This document shows positions 18,034-26,824 of a DNA stretch of 64,000 nucleotides, in pieces. The stretch lies in NCBI RefSeq assembly GCF_017352115.1, contig NZ_CP071448.1, forward strand, positions 2,937,001 to 3,001,000, given 5' to 3'. Both the position numbers and the translations under genes were made by a program. This DNA is from Flavobacterium endoglycinae (lineage in GTDB: Bacteria > Bacteroidota > Bacteroidia > Flavobacteriales > Flavobacteriaceae). The notes beneath the pieces were generated by a model. That model was not told the DNA's origin. It saw only the letters and a program-made list of their open reading frames with translations, and did not search any database. How positions within the stretch are numbered: the first letter of the stretch is position 1; each line of letters begins with the position of its first letter.

Positions 18034-19718
18034 AATGCCTTTCGTTTCTTTTCGTCTTCTTTCTTCTTTTTCTCGTCCTGTTTTTTCTCCACTTCTGGAT
18101 TAAACGGAATACTCAGATCGACAGTTTGGTCAACGTCCCAATTGGCACGGACATCAAATTCCTGCTGACTGTAAAAGACTTCTTCGGCGTATCTTCTTTC
18201 TAAAAAGCTTCCGGTGTCGTACATTTTGTTTTTATTGTCGTCGTAAATTACGCGAACAGTAAACGCATCAGGAACAACAAGATTGAATTCAATTCGGGTT
18301 TCTTTCTCAGAATAGGCACTTGCCAAAACAGACTCTCCTTTTTTATTGGTAAGTTCCACAATAATCGGGAAACGTTTTACATTTTTTAAATTGATAACAA
18401 TATTCCCGTAATCAGCGAGTTCTTTCGTGTTTAATTTATACGATAAAGTATCGTTTGTCTTTTCATAAAAATCCGTCAGCGCACCTGGTAAAAAAGTAAA
18501 ATTGTATTTTTCCTCTGGATCTTTCTTAAAGTCTACATAGAGTTTTTGGTCGAATTCATCATATTCGGTAGTGAAATCAACAGCTGCAGAATCTTTATTG
18601 ACTAACCTGATTTTTGATTTGTCAAATTTAACCAATGGTGTTTCTGATTCTAATGTAAAACGATCTCTGAAATTAATAATCCCATTTTGAACCGCTTTAA
18701 TATTCAAAGTGTCTTTTTTCTGGTCTTTTACCTTAAAAGTGAATCTTTTGTTGTAATTCTCTCGGCTCACTTCCAGCGATAAAGAGTCTGCTTTCAAAGG
18801 CTTATACCAAACCTGAAGTGAATCTTTTTTCGGGAATTGCGTTACAATAGTTTCTAGAACTTCTGTATTGTTTTTCAGGACAATTTTTGGTTTCGAATTT
18901 TTAAAATTCTGTTTTCCTTCATATGGTAACAACAATCGGTTTCCTGATGCCTGAATGGGCTTGAAAGCTTTTAAAGGAAGAACTTCCTTAAACAATTCCA
19001 ATTCATAAATCGTATCTGAAGGAACAGTCACATATCCTTTTAAAAATCCGATTTTATCATCTTTAGGATTGAATTTATTGTTTGAACTTTTATCTTTTAA
19101 AGCTACCAAAAGATATTTTCCAGCTTTTAAATTTTCAAATTTAAAAGTTCGCATGCTGTCTAAAGTATTCGTAATATATCTAGGAAACTCTTTATAGATA
19201 GTAGAATCTTTTAGTTTGTCATTTGCTTCATAAAGCATTACCGACACAAAGTTGTCTACGTTTTTGTTGTATGCATCTTTAATTTTTCCACCCAATGTAA
19301 GCGAATCGATATAAGGTCCAGTAGAAAAAACGTATTTAAACTGGTTGAGTGCATTTCCTTCATTATTATCGGTAATACTCTGTCCGAAATTAAAACTGTA
19401 AGTTGTGTTTGGCTGCAGCGTGTCTTTAATTTCAATTTTGATAAACTTACTCACGTTGGTTGGAGTAATAAGCGGTTCGTATTTCATAGGAGGTGAAATA
19501 ATAAGCTGCTTATTGGTGTTTTTAAGTTTTACATACTCATCAAAATTTAAAGTAATTACATTTCCTTTAAAATTGGTGTTAAAGTTTTTAGGAACGCTCG
19601 ATACTAACGTAGGAGCAAGAGTATCTTTTAATCCGCCGGTAATACTGCCCCTTTTGGCGCAGCTCATCATTAATAATACAGATAAAAATGAAATATACTT
19701 TAGTTTGCTTTTAAACAT
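18030..19718 (-). CDS. Ig-like-domain surface lipoprotein of unknown function
   Basis: About 562 residues from the ATG at 19718, which gives a clean lipoprotein signal (MFKSKLKYISFLSVLLMMSC). A longer frame from 19751 would only add charged residues before it. After the lipobox, residues about 30-130 (DTLAPTLVSSVPKNFNTNF, ITLNFDEYVKL) resemble the bacterial Ig-like domain Big_5. The remainder is beta-rich, and the last 30 residues are a Lys/Glu-rich tail (KKQDEKKKKEDEKKRK). Such proteins are common in Flavobacteriaceae with no assigned role. It overlaps the omega-amidase gene tail to tail. Confidence 0.78.
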   Translation of the reverse strand: MFKSKLKYISFLSVLLMMSCAKRGSITGGLKDTLAPTLVSSVPKNFNTNFKGNVITLNFDEYVKLKNTNKQLIISPPMKYEPLITPTNVSKFIKIEIKDTLQPNTTYSFNFGQSITDNNEGNALNQFKYVFSTGPYIDSLTLGGKIKDAYNKNVDNFVSVMLYEANDKLKDSTIYKEFPRYITNTLDSMRTFKFENLKAGKYLLVALKDKSSNNKFNPKDDKIGFLKGYVTVPSDTIYELELFKEVLPLKAFKPIQASGNRLLLPYEGKQNFKNSKPKIVLKNNTEVLETIVTQFPKKDSLQVWYKPLKADSLSLEVSRENYNKRFTFKVKDQKKDTLNIKAVQNGIINFRDRFTLESETPLVKFDKSKIRLVNKDSAAVDFTTEYDEFDQKLYVDFKKDPEEKYNFTFLPGALTDFYEKTNDTLSYKLNTKELADYGNIVINLKNVKRFPIIVELTNKKGESVLASAYSEKETRIEFNLVVPDAFTVRVIYDDNKNKMYDTGSFLERRYAEEVFYSQQEFDVRANWDVDQTVDLSIPFNPEVEKKQDEKKKKEDEKKRKAF

Positions 19719-19814
19719 AGCAGTTTTAAATTTGATTGCACAAAATAACAATTATATTTGCTTTAATTGAAATTTTTTAGCCATTTATTAGGATTTGCAA
19801 ATTTTGCTTTTTGC

Positions 19815-19845
19815 TTGGCATTCTAGATATATTTTCTTACTTTTG
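19815..19845 (+). promoter_or_regulatory. Promoter TTG-N20-TACTTTTG
   Basis: TTG (19815-19817) and TACTTTTG (19838-19845) fit the Bacteroidetes consensus with a 20-base spacer. Transcription would start about 19 bases before the TTG start codon at 19871, which supports that start. Confidence 0.6.
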
Positions 19846-19870
19846 ATTTCGATTATAAGATTACTCCGTT

Positions 19871-20875
19871 TTGATAAAAAGGTTTTTTTGGATTTCATTA
19901 TTTCTTTTGCTGGCTTCCTGCAGTAAAAATGACAAACCTATAATCGCTTTCTATTATTGGAAAACTAATCTGAAATTTTCAAAAACAGAAAAAGAAGTTT
20001 TAAAAGACAATGAGGTCAGTAAACTGTATATCCGGTATTTTGATATTGGATTACAACCGCAGACAAAGGTTCCGTTTCCTATAAGCCCAATCCATTTTTA
20101 TGACAATGTTCAGCACTTTGAAATTGTTCCGATAGTTTTTATTCAGAACAAGGTCATGCTGCAATCGAATCTTGATGTTGAAGATCTGGCTCAGAAAACC
20201 ATTCATCTCATTGATGAAATTAATGCAGCCAATAGAATCAAATACACCGAAATTCAAATTGATTGCGACTGGAGTTTAGACAGCAAAAACAATTATCTGA
20301 AATTTATTGAACAGATTAAGAAACTTTCGCATAAAAAACTTTCGGCTACGATAAGACTGCATCAGGTGAAGTATTTCAAAAAAACGAAAATTCCCAATGT
20401 CGATTCGGGAGTTTTAATGTTTTACAATATGGGAAGTATTGCACCAGATTCTTTAAACTCAATTTACAGCCGAGAAATATCTGAAAAATACTTAAAGAGC
20501 TTAAAAAAATACCCGCTTTCTCTTGATTTTGCCTTGCCTATATATTCTTGGGCTATTCATATCAGAAATCAAAAAGTTTTAGGACTTCGTTCAAAATTGA
20601 ATTTTGGCGAACTTAAAAAAGACAAAAAATTTGAACAGATAAGTCCAATTTTTTTCAGGGTAAAACAATCAAATTATAAAAACGGTGTTTATTATGAAGA
20701 AAACGATCTGCTGAAAACAGAAACGATTTCTTCAGAAGATTTAAAAGAAATGGCTGACGATTTAAACGATAATACAGCGCAGCCTCCAAAAGAAATTATA
20801 TTTTACGATTTAGACGAATTCAATTTAAAAAATTATGAAAAGAATATTTTTAAACAAGTTATTTCTTGTTTTTAG
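19871..20875 (+). CDS. Lipoprotein of unknown function, possible TIM-barrel glycosidase-like protein (TTG start)
   Basis: A 334-residue protein I do not recognise with certainty. The start is TTG: an in-frame stop lies at 19856-19858 and there is no ATG ahead of the lipoprotein signal (IKRFFWISLFLLLASC). The pattern IKYTEIQIDCDWSLDSKNNYLKFIEQIKK followed by LSATIRLHQV resembles the beta-strand/helix run of DUF3142-like or GH18-like barrels, but no catalytic DxxDxDxE motif is present. Its last 41 bases overlap the next gene, so the two are probably translationally coupled and act together at the cell envelope. Confidence 0.7.
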   Translation: MIKRFFWISLFLLLASCSKNDKPIIAFYYWKTNLKFSKTEKEVLKDNEVSKLYIRYFDIGLQPQTKVPFPISPIHFYDNVQHFEIVPIVFIQNKVMLQSNLDVEDLAQKTIHLIDEINAANRIKYTEIQIDCDWSLDSKNNYLKFIEQIKKLSHKKLSATIRLHQVKYFKKTKIPNVDSGVLMFYNMGSIAPDSLNSIYSREISEKYLKSLKKYPLSLDFALPIYSWAIHIRNQKVLGLRSKLNFGELKKDKKFEQISPIFFRVKQSNYKNGVYYEENDLLKTETISSEDLKEMADDLNDNTAQPPKEIIFYDLDEFNLKNYEKNIFKQVISCF

Positions 20876-23195
20876 TGTTGGTTTACTTTCGGTATACGGA
20901 ATAATATATGCCTGTGCTGGCGGCGATGACTGGGATTTTTTTGGATATAATTCGAATTTTACGCCAGAAACTTTCGCAGACAAATCGTATTCGCCTTTGT
21001 TTTTATCGGGTGGAATTTTCTATGGAATTGGTTTTGATACCGAACATAATTCCCGTTTCAATAAAAACATAAAATCAGATTGGGCTTCTTATTTAAAAGG
21101 AAAAGCCGATACGACAACCGTGAATTATTTTTTAATTGGCGATGAACGTGTAAGATATTATTCTGATGATAAAAAACAGATTAAAAATAAAGAAGAAGTG
21201 ACCCAGCTTCATGTTTTTTATAAGAATAAAAAAGACAATTCGGTTTCTTTGAAATGGGGTAAAAAAATCAATCTGAAAGATGATAAAATCAAAAACTTCA
21301 TTGAGTTTTTATATTTAGCTCAGAAAATAGAAACAGTTTCTGTTCTAGAAAATTATTGGAGTTACGAGCCTGGTGTTGAAAAAACTTTCAATGATGCCAA
21401 AATGATTCAGTCAATAGAAAATGTCTACAATACTTTATCAGATCCGTTTTTGAAAAATAGATATTGGTTCTTGACCATGAAAGCTCGTTTTTATAGTAAC
21501 AACAAACAAAAAGCAATTGAATTTTTTAATAAAACAGAAAGTTCAGTTCCAAAAAACACGTTGTATTACCGTGCTTTGGCTTATGTTGCCGGAATTAATT
21601 ATAAGCAGAAAAAATACGCCACAGCAAATTATTTGTACGCACAAGTTTTTGATAAATGCCCAGAACTTCGTGTGGTAACTGCATACAGTTTCAATCCGAA
21701 AAATGATTCCGATTGGAACAAAGCTTTGGCAATGGCAAAAAACAATGAGGAAAAAGCGGCGCTTTGGGCGGTTCACGGATATTACAAAGATGAAAAACAA
21801 GCGATTGAGAAGATTTACGAGTTAAATCCGAAAAGCGAACATCTAAATTATCTCGCAACGCGATTGGTAAATAAACTGGAACAATCAATAAACAATTCAT
21901 TTGAGAGAGATGGCGGAGAAAATCAACCTAAAAAAGTTTTAACCATCGCTGAAAATAAAACAGAAAATCAGGCTAAAATTGACAAACAAGCATTTGATTT
22001 AATTACCAAAATTTCGGCAGCCGGAAATACAGAAAAACCGTATTTATGGGATTTGTCTTTGGGATATCTTCAGACTTTAAAAGGAGAGTATGCAAATGCT
22101 GATAAAAACTTTGACAAAGCAGCTAAAACTCTTCCTAAAACACAATTGGCAAGTTATCAATTGAGAATTCTTCGTTTTGTAAACAACTTGAGTAAAATTG
22201 ATAAAGTAACAGATTCTAACATAAAAACCGTTCTGTCTGATTTGAACTGGTTGTATACTGAACTTCCAAAAACGTATAAAGGACAGGAATTTCGTTATAC
22301 AAATGCTTCTGAGTGGAGTAAAAATTATATCGCAGCACTTTACAGAGCAAAAGAAAATCCTGTAATGGTAGAATTATTTAATGAATCTGATAACGGTTAC
22401 TGGAATGGAGGAAATTCTTTTTACGATAATGAAAAGAATTTGCTGGATATGAAATCATTCTTGGCGAAATCTGACAAAACCGAAATCGAAAAAATCGGTG
22501 CTGGAATTTATAGTTTGAAATTAAAAGATATTAATAACTTTCAGGCAGTTCAGTCGACTTTCAAAAATAAAATCCCTGAAGCAATTGCTTTTATGCAGCA
22601 GACAGATTCTGTTCAGTACTATAAATTTTTAGGAAATCCATTCAACGGAAGTATTAAAGATTGTCACGATTGCGATCACGCGGCATATCAAAAAAGAAAA
22701 TACACACAGCTTGAGTTTTTGACTACCATAAAAGAAATGCAGGATAAACTAGCTCAAAAAGAAGATGTTTACACGAATAGTTTACTGCTTGGAAATGCAT
22801 TTTACAACATTACACATTTTGGAAACGGAAGAACTTTCTATGAAATAAGTATTGTGGGTTATGGATCGAGTCCGTATTCATTTAGAAATCCTATGAAAAA
22901 AATGATTACCAATTGCGATCTTCCTAAAATGTATTATCAAAAAGCACTTGAAGCAGCGACAACAAAAGAACAAAAAGCAAAATGTATTTACCTGCTGGCA
23001 AAATGTGAAAGAAACGAATATTACAATAAAAAATATAACGACGTAAGAAACTGGTGGGATATTCAAGATGATAAAGTAAACTTTATCGCTTGGGAAGGGT
23101 TTAAAACATTGAAGAAATCCTATTCGGATACGCAATACTATAAAGATGTTATAGCAGAATGTGGTTACTTTAATACATATATCAATCAACAATAA
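20835..23195 (+). CDS. Large exported protein with TPR-like repeats, function unknown
   Basis: A 786-residue protein with an N-terminal hydrophobic export signal (MKRIFLNKLFLVFSVGLLSVYG) ending near a cysteine (IIYACAGGDDWDFF), so it may be a lipoprotein. The middle and end are helical with spaced Ala/Tyr/Leu pairs (YYRALAYVAGINYKQKKYATANYLYAQ; CIYLLAKCERNEYY), which suggests TPR-like repeats. A Cys/His cluster DCHDCDHAAY occurs near residue 615. It overlaps the upstream lipoprotein gene by 41 bases and was probably co-inherited with it. I cannot assign a function. Confidence 0.75.
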   Translation: MKRIFLNKLFLVFSVGLLSVYGIIYACAGGDDWDFFGYNSNFTPETFADKSYSPLFLSGGIFYGIGFDTEHNSRFNKNIKSDWASYLKGKADTTTVNYFLIGDERVRYYSDDKKQIKNKEEVTQLHVFYKNKKDNSVSLKWGKKINLKDDKIKNFIEFLYLAQKIETVSVLENYWSYEPGVEKTFNDAKMIQSIENVYNTLSDPFLKNRYWFLTMKARFYSNNKQKAIEFFNKTESSVPKNTLYYRALAYVAGINYKQKKYATANYLYAQVFDKCPELRVVTAYSFNPKNDSDWNKALAMAKNNEEKAALWAVHGYYKDEKQAIEKIYELNPKSEHLNYLATRLVNKLEQSINNSFERDGGENQPKKVLTIAENKTENQAKIDKQAFDLITKISAAGNTEKPYLWDLSLGYLQTLKGEYANADKNFDKAAKTLPKTQLASYQLRILRFVNNLSKIDKVTDSNIKTVLSDLNWLYTELPKTYKGQEFRYTNASEWSKNYIAALYRAKENPVMVELFNESDNGYWNGGNSFYDNEKNLLDMKSFLAKSDKTEIEKIGAGIYSLKLKDINNFQAVQSTFKNKIPEAIAFMQQTDSVQYYKFLGNPFNGSIKDCHDCDHAAYQKRKYTQLEFLTTIKEMQDKLAQKEDVYTNSLLLGNAFYNITHFGNGRTFYEISIVGYGSSPYSFRNPMKKMITNCDLPKMYYQKALEAATTKEQKAKCIYLLAKCERNEYYNKKYNDVRNWWDIQDDKVNFIAWEGFKTLKKSYSDTQYYKDVIAECGYFNTYINQQ

Positions 23196-23201
23196 AAATA
23201 T

Positions 23202-23606
23202 ATGGTTAACAAAATTGAACATATTGGAATTGCAGTTAAAGATATGAATGATGCGAATGTATTGTTCGAAAAACTGCTTGGTGTTCCATCTTATAAAGAA
23301 GAAATCGTAGAAAGCGAAGGAGTGTTAACCTCTTTTTTTAAAACAGGAACGAATAAAATTGAACTTTTGACGGCGACAAACCCAGAAAGTCCAATTGCAA
23401 AGTTTATAGAAAAAAAAGGAGAAGGAATTCATCATATCGCTTTTGATGTCGATGATATCGAAGCTGAAATTTCCCGATTAAAAAACGAAGGTTTTGTGCT
23501 GATAAACGAAGTTCCGAAGAAAGGAGCCGATAATAAATTGGTCGTTTTTCTGCATCCGAAGAACACAAATGGTGTTTTAGTGGAGCTTTGCCAAGAAATT
23601 AAATAA
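23202..23606 (+). CDS. mce: Methylmalonyl-CoA epimerase
   Basis: A 134-residue vicinal-oxygen-chelate protein that interconverts (2R)- and (2S)-methylmalonyl-CoA in propionate metabolism. The two beta-alpha-beta-beta-beta halves are clear. The metal ligands expected in the family are visible as His7 (IEHIGIAVKD), Glu in IELLTA, His in GIHHIAFDVDD and Glu near the end (VLVELCQE). It starts six bases after the preceding unknown gene. Methylmalonyl-CoA mutase genes are not in the window. Confidence 0.93.
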   Translation: MVNKIEHIGIAVKDMNDANVLFEKLLGVPSYKEEIVESEGVLTSFFKTGTNKIELLTATNPESPIAKFIEKKGEGIHHIAFDVDDIEAEISRLKNEGFVLINEVPKKGADNKLVVFLHPKNTNGVLVELCQEIK

Positions 23607-23708
23607 AAAAATGTTGATTTTGTTTTGAAATAAGCTGTTGAAAATCAATCTTGTTTTTAAGACTTGCGATTTGATTTGAAATTAAATACAAATCATGTCA
23701 TAAAATAT

Positions 23709-23739
23709 TTGGAGTGAACGAAAAATAGTAGTAATATTG
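23709..23739 (+). promoter_or_regulatory. Probable tRNA promoter
   Basis: TTG (23709-23711), a 20-base spacer and TAATATTG (23732-23739) match the Bacteroidetes promoter pattern with one mismatch, 13 bases before the tRNA. Confidence 0.45.
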
Positions 23740-23752
23740 CATCCTCTAAACC

Positions 23753-23826
23753 GGTCCTATAGCTCAGTTGGTTAGAGCACCTGACTCATAATCAGGTGGT
23801 CCCTGGTTCGAGCCCAGGTGGGACCA
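23753..23826 (+). tRNA. tRNA with CAT anticodon (tRNA-Ile2 or elongator tRNA-Met)
   Basis: A 74-base cloverleaf with acceptor GGTCCTA/TGGGACC, D arm GCTC/GAGC, anticodon stem CCTGA/TCAGG with loop CTCATAA, and T arm with GGTTCGAGCCC. The anticodon is CAT. The acceptor pairs C4-G69 and C5-G68 resemble the lysidine-modified tRNA-Ile2 more than elongator Met, but this cannot be settled by eye. CCA is not encoded. Confidence 0.93.
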
Positions 23827-23840
23827 CGTTCTAAATTAAA

Positions 23841-23866
23841 GCCTTACAGAAATGTAAGGCTTTTTT
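23841..23866 (+). terminator. Terminator after the tRNA
   Basis: Stem GCCTTACA (23841-23848) pairs with TGTAAGGC (23853-23860), loop GAAA, followed by six T. Confidence 0.85.
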
Positions 23867-23977
23867 GTTTTCATCAATTTTAAAATGTGAAAATTGAAAT
23901 AGTCAAGCTTCAATTTTTAAATTTTATTCTTTGAAATAGCCTTAACTTTATCCTTCCGAAACAAATTTAATCTTCAG

Positions 23978-24397
23978 ATGGATAATTTGACTCCCGAACA
24001 AAGGAGCAGAAATATGCAGGCGATTAAAAGTACTGCTACAAAAGATGAAGTAAGGCTTGCCAAAGCTTTATGGAAATTGGGTTACAGATATCGAAAAAAC
24101 AATAAAAAGATATTTGGACGACCTGACATTACTTTTGCCAAATATAAAATTGCCATTTTTGTCGATAGCGAATTTTTTCATGGAAAAGATTGGGAAACTC
24201 AACAATTAAGAATCAAATCGAATAGAGACTATTGGATCCCGAAGATTGAAAGAAATATACAACGTGACGAAGAAGTCAATGCTTTTCTTATTTCTCAAAA
24301 TTGGACAGTCTTGAGATTTTGGAGTAAAGACATCGAAAAGAATCTCGAAGTTTGTCTGGCAAAAATCGAAGGCACGATAATGCTTTTAAGTATTTAA
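23978..24397 (+). CDS. vsr: Very short patch repair (Vsr)-type endonuclease, zinc-less variant
   Basis: A 139-residue nuclease of the Vsr family, which nicks DNA 5' of T in T:G mismatches left by deamination of 5-methylcytosine. The N-terminal block TPEQRSRNMQAIKSTATKDE, the metal-binding Asp in GRPDITF and the catalytic-region His in FFHGKDW are present. Compared with E. coli Vsr (GCFWHHHHC and VWEC), the structural zinc ligands are replaced (SEFFHGKDW, FWSKD). Trp68, which intercalates at the mismatch, is Phe here. It is convergent with a cytosine methyltransferase gene (4-base overlap), the usual partner of Vsr. Confidence 0.9.
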   Translation: MDNLTPEQRSRNMQAIKSTATKDEVRLAKALWKLGYRYRKNNKKIFGRPDITFAKYKIAIFVDSEFFHGKDWETQQLRIKSNRDYWIPKIERNIQRDEEVNAFLISQNWTVLRFWSKDIEKNLEVCLAKIEGTIMLLSI

Positions 24398-25383
24398 GCT
24401 TTTTCGGTTTTTAGTTTTTTGGCTTCAACTTTTTCAATCACCTTAAAAATTTCGGCTGCCAATCTTTGTATAACAGGCATGCTTACTGAATTTCCGGCTT
24501 GTTTGTACAAACTTGAATTGGATATAGCTGGTAATTTATATTCATCGGGAAAACCTTGAAGTCTGAAACATTCTCGTGGGGTTAGTTTTCTGAAACCATG
24601 ATCGGTTATAATGATCGGAACGTTATGTCCGCCGGTTCCCATATTGGCTGTCAAAGTAGGACATAATCCCGATTTATTCTCTCGAACATACTGCCGTCTG
24701 AACTGATAAATGTGATTTTTATTTACAACCGATTCTTTTAGCATATTATACATGTATTTGTCTTCGGTATAATAAAATTTATCAGGAACTTTATCTGTTA
24801 TAATTAAATCTTGAAGAGATTTTGTTAAGTGCTCTTTTTCAGGAAATTGAAATTTGAACTTTTTGTTGTTCACAAACTCCTTGTCAAAAGCAATCATGAA
24901 AAGTCGCTCTCGATTATGAGGTGTATTTCCGAAATCTTTAGTGTTTAAAACAGAACTATCGAAAGTATAATTGCGCTTTTTAATTTCGCTTTGAATGACT
25001 TTAAGCGTGTTTCCTTTATCGTGTCCACGAAGGTTTTTTACATTTTCCAGAAACACCACTTTCGGACGCATTTCGTCAATAAAATCCAAGATTTTAAAAA
25101 AATGGTTTCCTCTGCTGTCGTTAAAACCTTTTCGGTGTCCGGCAAGAGAGAATGGCTGACAAGGGAAACCAGCCGTTAAAATGTCTACTTTTTCTAGAGA
25201 AGTTACGTCTAATTCCATTACATCGCCTTCAATAAGGTTGTGTTTGAAATTATTTCGGTAGGTAATGCAGGCTTTTTTATCAAATTCATTAGCCCATTTT
25301 AAAGTAAAGCCAGATTTTTCAAAACCTAAACATATACCGCCAACACCAGCATACAAACTTCCAACTGTGTATTTATTTTCCAT
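24394..25383 (-). CDS. DNA (cytosine-5-)-methyltransferase
   Basis: A complete 329-residue m5C methyltransferase. It has SAM motif I (LYAGVGGICLGFEKSGF), the catalytic PCQ loop with Cys (TAGFPCQPFSLAGHRKGFND), motif VI ENVKNL, motif VIII-type RERLFMIAF, and motifs IX-X (PRECFRLQGFPDEY, QAGNSVSMPVI). The short variable region between motifs VIII and IX sets the recognition sequence, which I cannot predict. It overlaps vsr tail to tail. No restriction endonuclease gene is adjacent, so this is an orphan methylase-Vsr pair or the remains of a type II system. Confidence 0.93.
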   Translation of the reverse strand: MENKYTVGSLYAGVGGICLGFEKSGFTLKWANEFDKKACITYRNNFKHNLIEGDVMELDVTSLEKVDILTAGFPCQPFSLAGHRKGFNDSRGNHFFKILDFIDEMRPKVVFLENVKNLRGHDKGNTLKVIQSEIKKRNYTFDSSVLNTKDFGNTPHNRERLFMIAFDKEFVNNKKFKFQFPEKEHLTKSLQDLIITDKVPDKFYYTEDKYMYNMLKESVVNKNHIYQFRRQYVRENKSGLCPTLTANMGTGGHNVPIIITDHGFRKLTPRECFRLQGFPDEYKLPAISNSSLYKQAGNSVSMPVIQRLAAEIFKVIEKVEAKKLKTEKA

Positions 25384-25799
25384 TTATAATTTGCTTGGTT
25401 TCGGGCTGTTTGAAATTGTTTTTTAATCCTGATTTTATGCAAATATATTTTTTTGCTTTCAAAATCTAAAATCGGCAGGTTTCTTTCATGTAAATGCAAT
25501 ATTAAAAATTACAGTTCTTTCTGACTTATTTGATTTTAATGCATTTTTTTGAAAAAAACTATTTTGTGAGAACTTTTTTTCAAATTCGGCGATTTGTTGT
25601 TGTCAAAAGGATTTTAAAGATAAAGCTGGTTTTCTATAGCTCATAATTTAAAGTTCTTATTTAGTGCGGTCTGCAACAGAAAATAGATTTAAAATCTGTT
25701 TATTTTAATTGTTTTTGAACAGAAAAAACGCTTACTGAAAAAATCTAAAATATAGTAAAATACGTATGTTAAGTTTAGGTGAGATTTTTGCTCATAAAG
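25384..25799. other. AT-rich stretch without a recognisable gene
   Basis: About 400 bases of very AT-rich DNA between the methyltransferase start and the promoter of the small exported protein. I see no ORF with coding character, no RNA gene and no clear repeat. It may contain the methyltransferase promoter or decayed remains of a lost restriction gene, but nothing supports either. Confidence 0.4.
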
Positions 25800-25829
25800 T
25801 TGTTTTTTTCTAAAAATCGTATACTTTTG
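25800..25829 (+). promoter_or_regulatory. Promoter TTG-N19-TACTTTTG for the PID-CTERM-like gene
   Basis: TTG (25800-25802), 19 bases, then TACTTTTG (25822-25829) is a full match to the Bacteroidetes consensus. The transcript would have a leader of about 90 bases before the ATG at 25926. Confidence 0.65.
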
Positions 25830-25925
25830 CCAAAGAATTTCCCTTAAAGACTTTTTTTTATGAGAAATTTCTAATAAAAAATACTTGCCAGTAATATATT
25901 GTATTGATTTTCAGCACTTAAATTT

Positions 25926-26141
25926 ATGAAGATAATAAGAATTGTTTTTTCAGCATTTTTTTTAATTTTATTGAATACATCAAGTGTTTTGGCTCAGTCA
26001 ACTCCGCCAACACCGGGAGGTCCAGGTATTCCACCTCCAGGATTGCCAATAAATGAAGATCTTCCGTATCTAATCGTGGCGGGATTAATTTTAGGGTTTA
26101 CAATTATTTATCGAAATAAAACAAAAAAAGCTTCAATTTAA
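25926..26141 (+). CDS. Small exported protein with PID-CTERM-like sorting signal
   Basis: A 71-residue protein. A Sec signal peptide (MKIIRIVFSAFFLILLNTSSVLA) is followed by a short proline/glycine-rich linker (about residues 26-42), then PINEDLPYLIVAGLILGF and a basic tail (YRNKTKKA). The layout of motif, one hydrophobic helix and basic residues is that of C-terminal protein-sorting tags. The Pro-Ile-acidic start is like the PID-CTERM tags I know from Flavobacteria, here with PIN. Almost nothing remains between the signal peptide and the tag. Its stop codon lies inside the terminator hairpin that follows. Confidence 0.72.
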   Translation: MKIIRIVFSAFFLILLNTSSVLAQSTPPTPGGPGIPPPGLPINEDLPYLIVAGLILGFTIIYRNKTKKASI

Positions 26142-26157
26142 ATTGAAGCTTTTTTTA
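26124..26157. terminator. Bidirectional terminator between the small exported protein and ribE
   Basis: A perfect 34-base palindrome centred between 26140 and 26141 with A- and T-tracts at its ends. It serves both converging genes and contains the stop codon of the upstream ORF. Confidence 0.85.
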
Positions 26158-26176
26158 TGAAATATCTTTTTCAGAT

Positions 26177-26767
26177 CTATTTGTTGATTGCGTATAGTCG
26201 GGAAATGTATTTGCCCACCACATCAAATTCTAAATTGATTTTAGTGCCAACTTTAAAATCTTTGAAGTTCGTGTTTTCAAAAGTATACGGAATTATAGAA
26301 ACGCTGAATTCGTTTGTTTTAGAATTTACAACCGTCAAACTTACTCCGTTAACCGTAATCGAACCTTTTTCAATTGTAATGTTGTTGAGGTCGCTGTCGT
26401 ATTCAAAAGTATAATTCCAGCTTCCGTTTGCTTCTTCAATTTTGGTACATACTCCAGTTTGGTCAACATGGCCTTGAACAATATGTCCGTCTAAACGATC
26501 GCCAAGCTTCATTCCTCTTTCTAGATTTACAATATCATTTACTTTCCAGTCGCCAATATTGGTTTTTAAAATGGTTTCTTCAATCGCCGTAACAGTGTAG
26601 AAAGAATCCTTTATAGCAACAACTGTAAGGCATATTCCGTTATGAGAAACGCTTTGGTCAATTTTTAATTCGTTAGTGATAGAGGAATCTACAGTTACAT
26701 GCAGATTGTTTTTGTCTTTTTGTATTTCGTGAATCCTTCCAAGGGTTTCGATAATTCCTGTAAACAT
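26177..26767 (-). CDS. ribE: Riboflavin synthase alpha chain
   Basis: A 196-residue enzyme that forms riboflavin from two molecules of 6,7-dimethyl-8-ribityllumazine. The two homologous lumazine-binding domains are visible. The first begins MFTGIIETLGRI with HNGICLTVV; the second has GDRLDGHIVQGHVDQTG and VNGVSLTVV. It is divergent from pdxA with 57 bases between the starts. No FMN riboswitch fits in that gap, and none of its conserved elements is visible. Confidence 0.95.
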   Translation of the reverse strand: MFTGIIETLGRIHEIQKDKNNLHVTVDSSITNELKIDQSVSHNGICLTVVAIKDSFYTVTAIEETILKTNIGDWKVNDIVNLERGMKLGDRLDGHIVQGHVDQTGVCTKIEEANGSWNYTFEYDSDLNNITIEKGSITVNGVSLTVVNSKTNEFSVSIIPYTFENTNFKDFKVGTKINLEFDVVGKYISRLYAINK

Positions 26768-26824
26768 TGTAGTTTTATTTTACTAAATTTGCACATCAAA
26801 ATTAGTAATAAATAAGCTGAGCTC

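Noticed and set aside
23827..25925. Attachment-site duplication of the tRNA 3' end marking an integrated island
   Set aside because: I found no second copy of the tRNA 3' end downstream of the Vsr/methylase genes.
24394..25925. Complete type II restriction-modification system
   Set aside because: No endonuclease-like ORF is found beside the methyltransferase; the gap has no coding character.
26768..26824. FMN riboswitch before ribE
   Set aside because: The gap is only 57 bases and lacks the conserved RFN elements.
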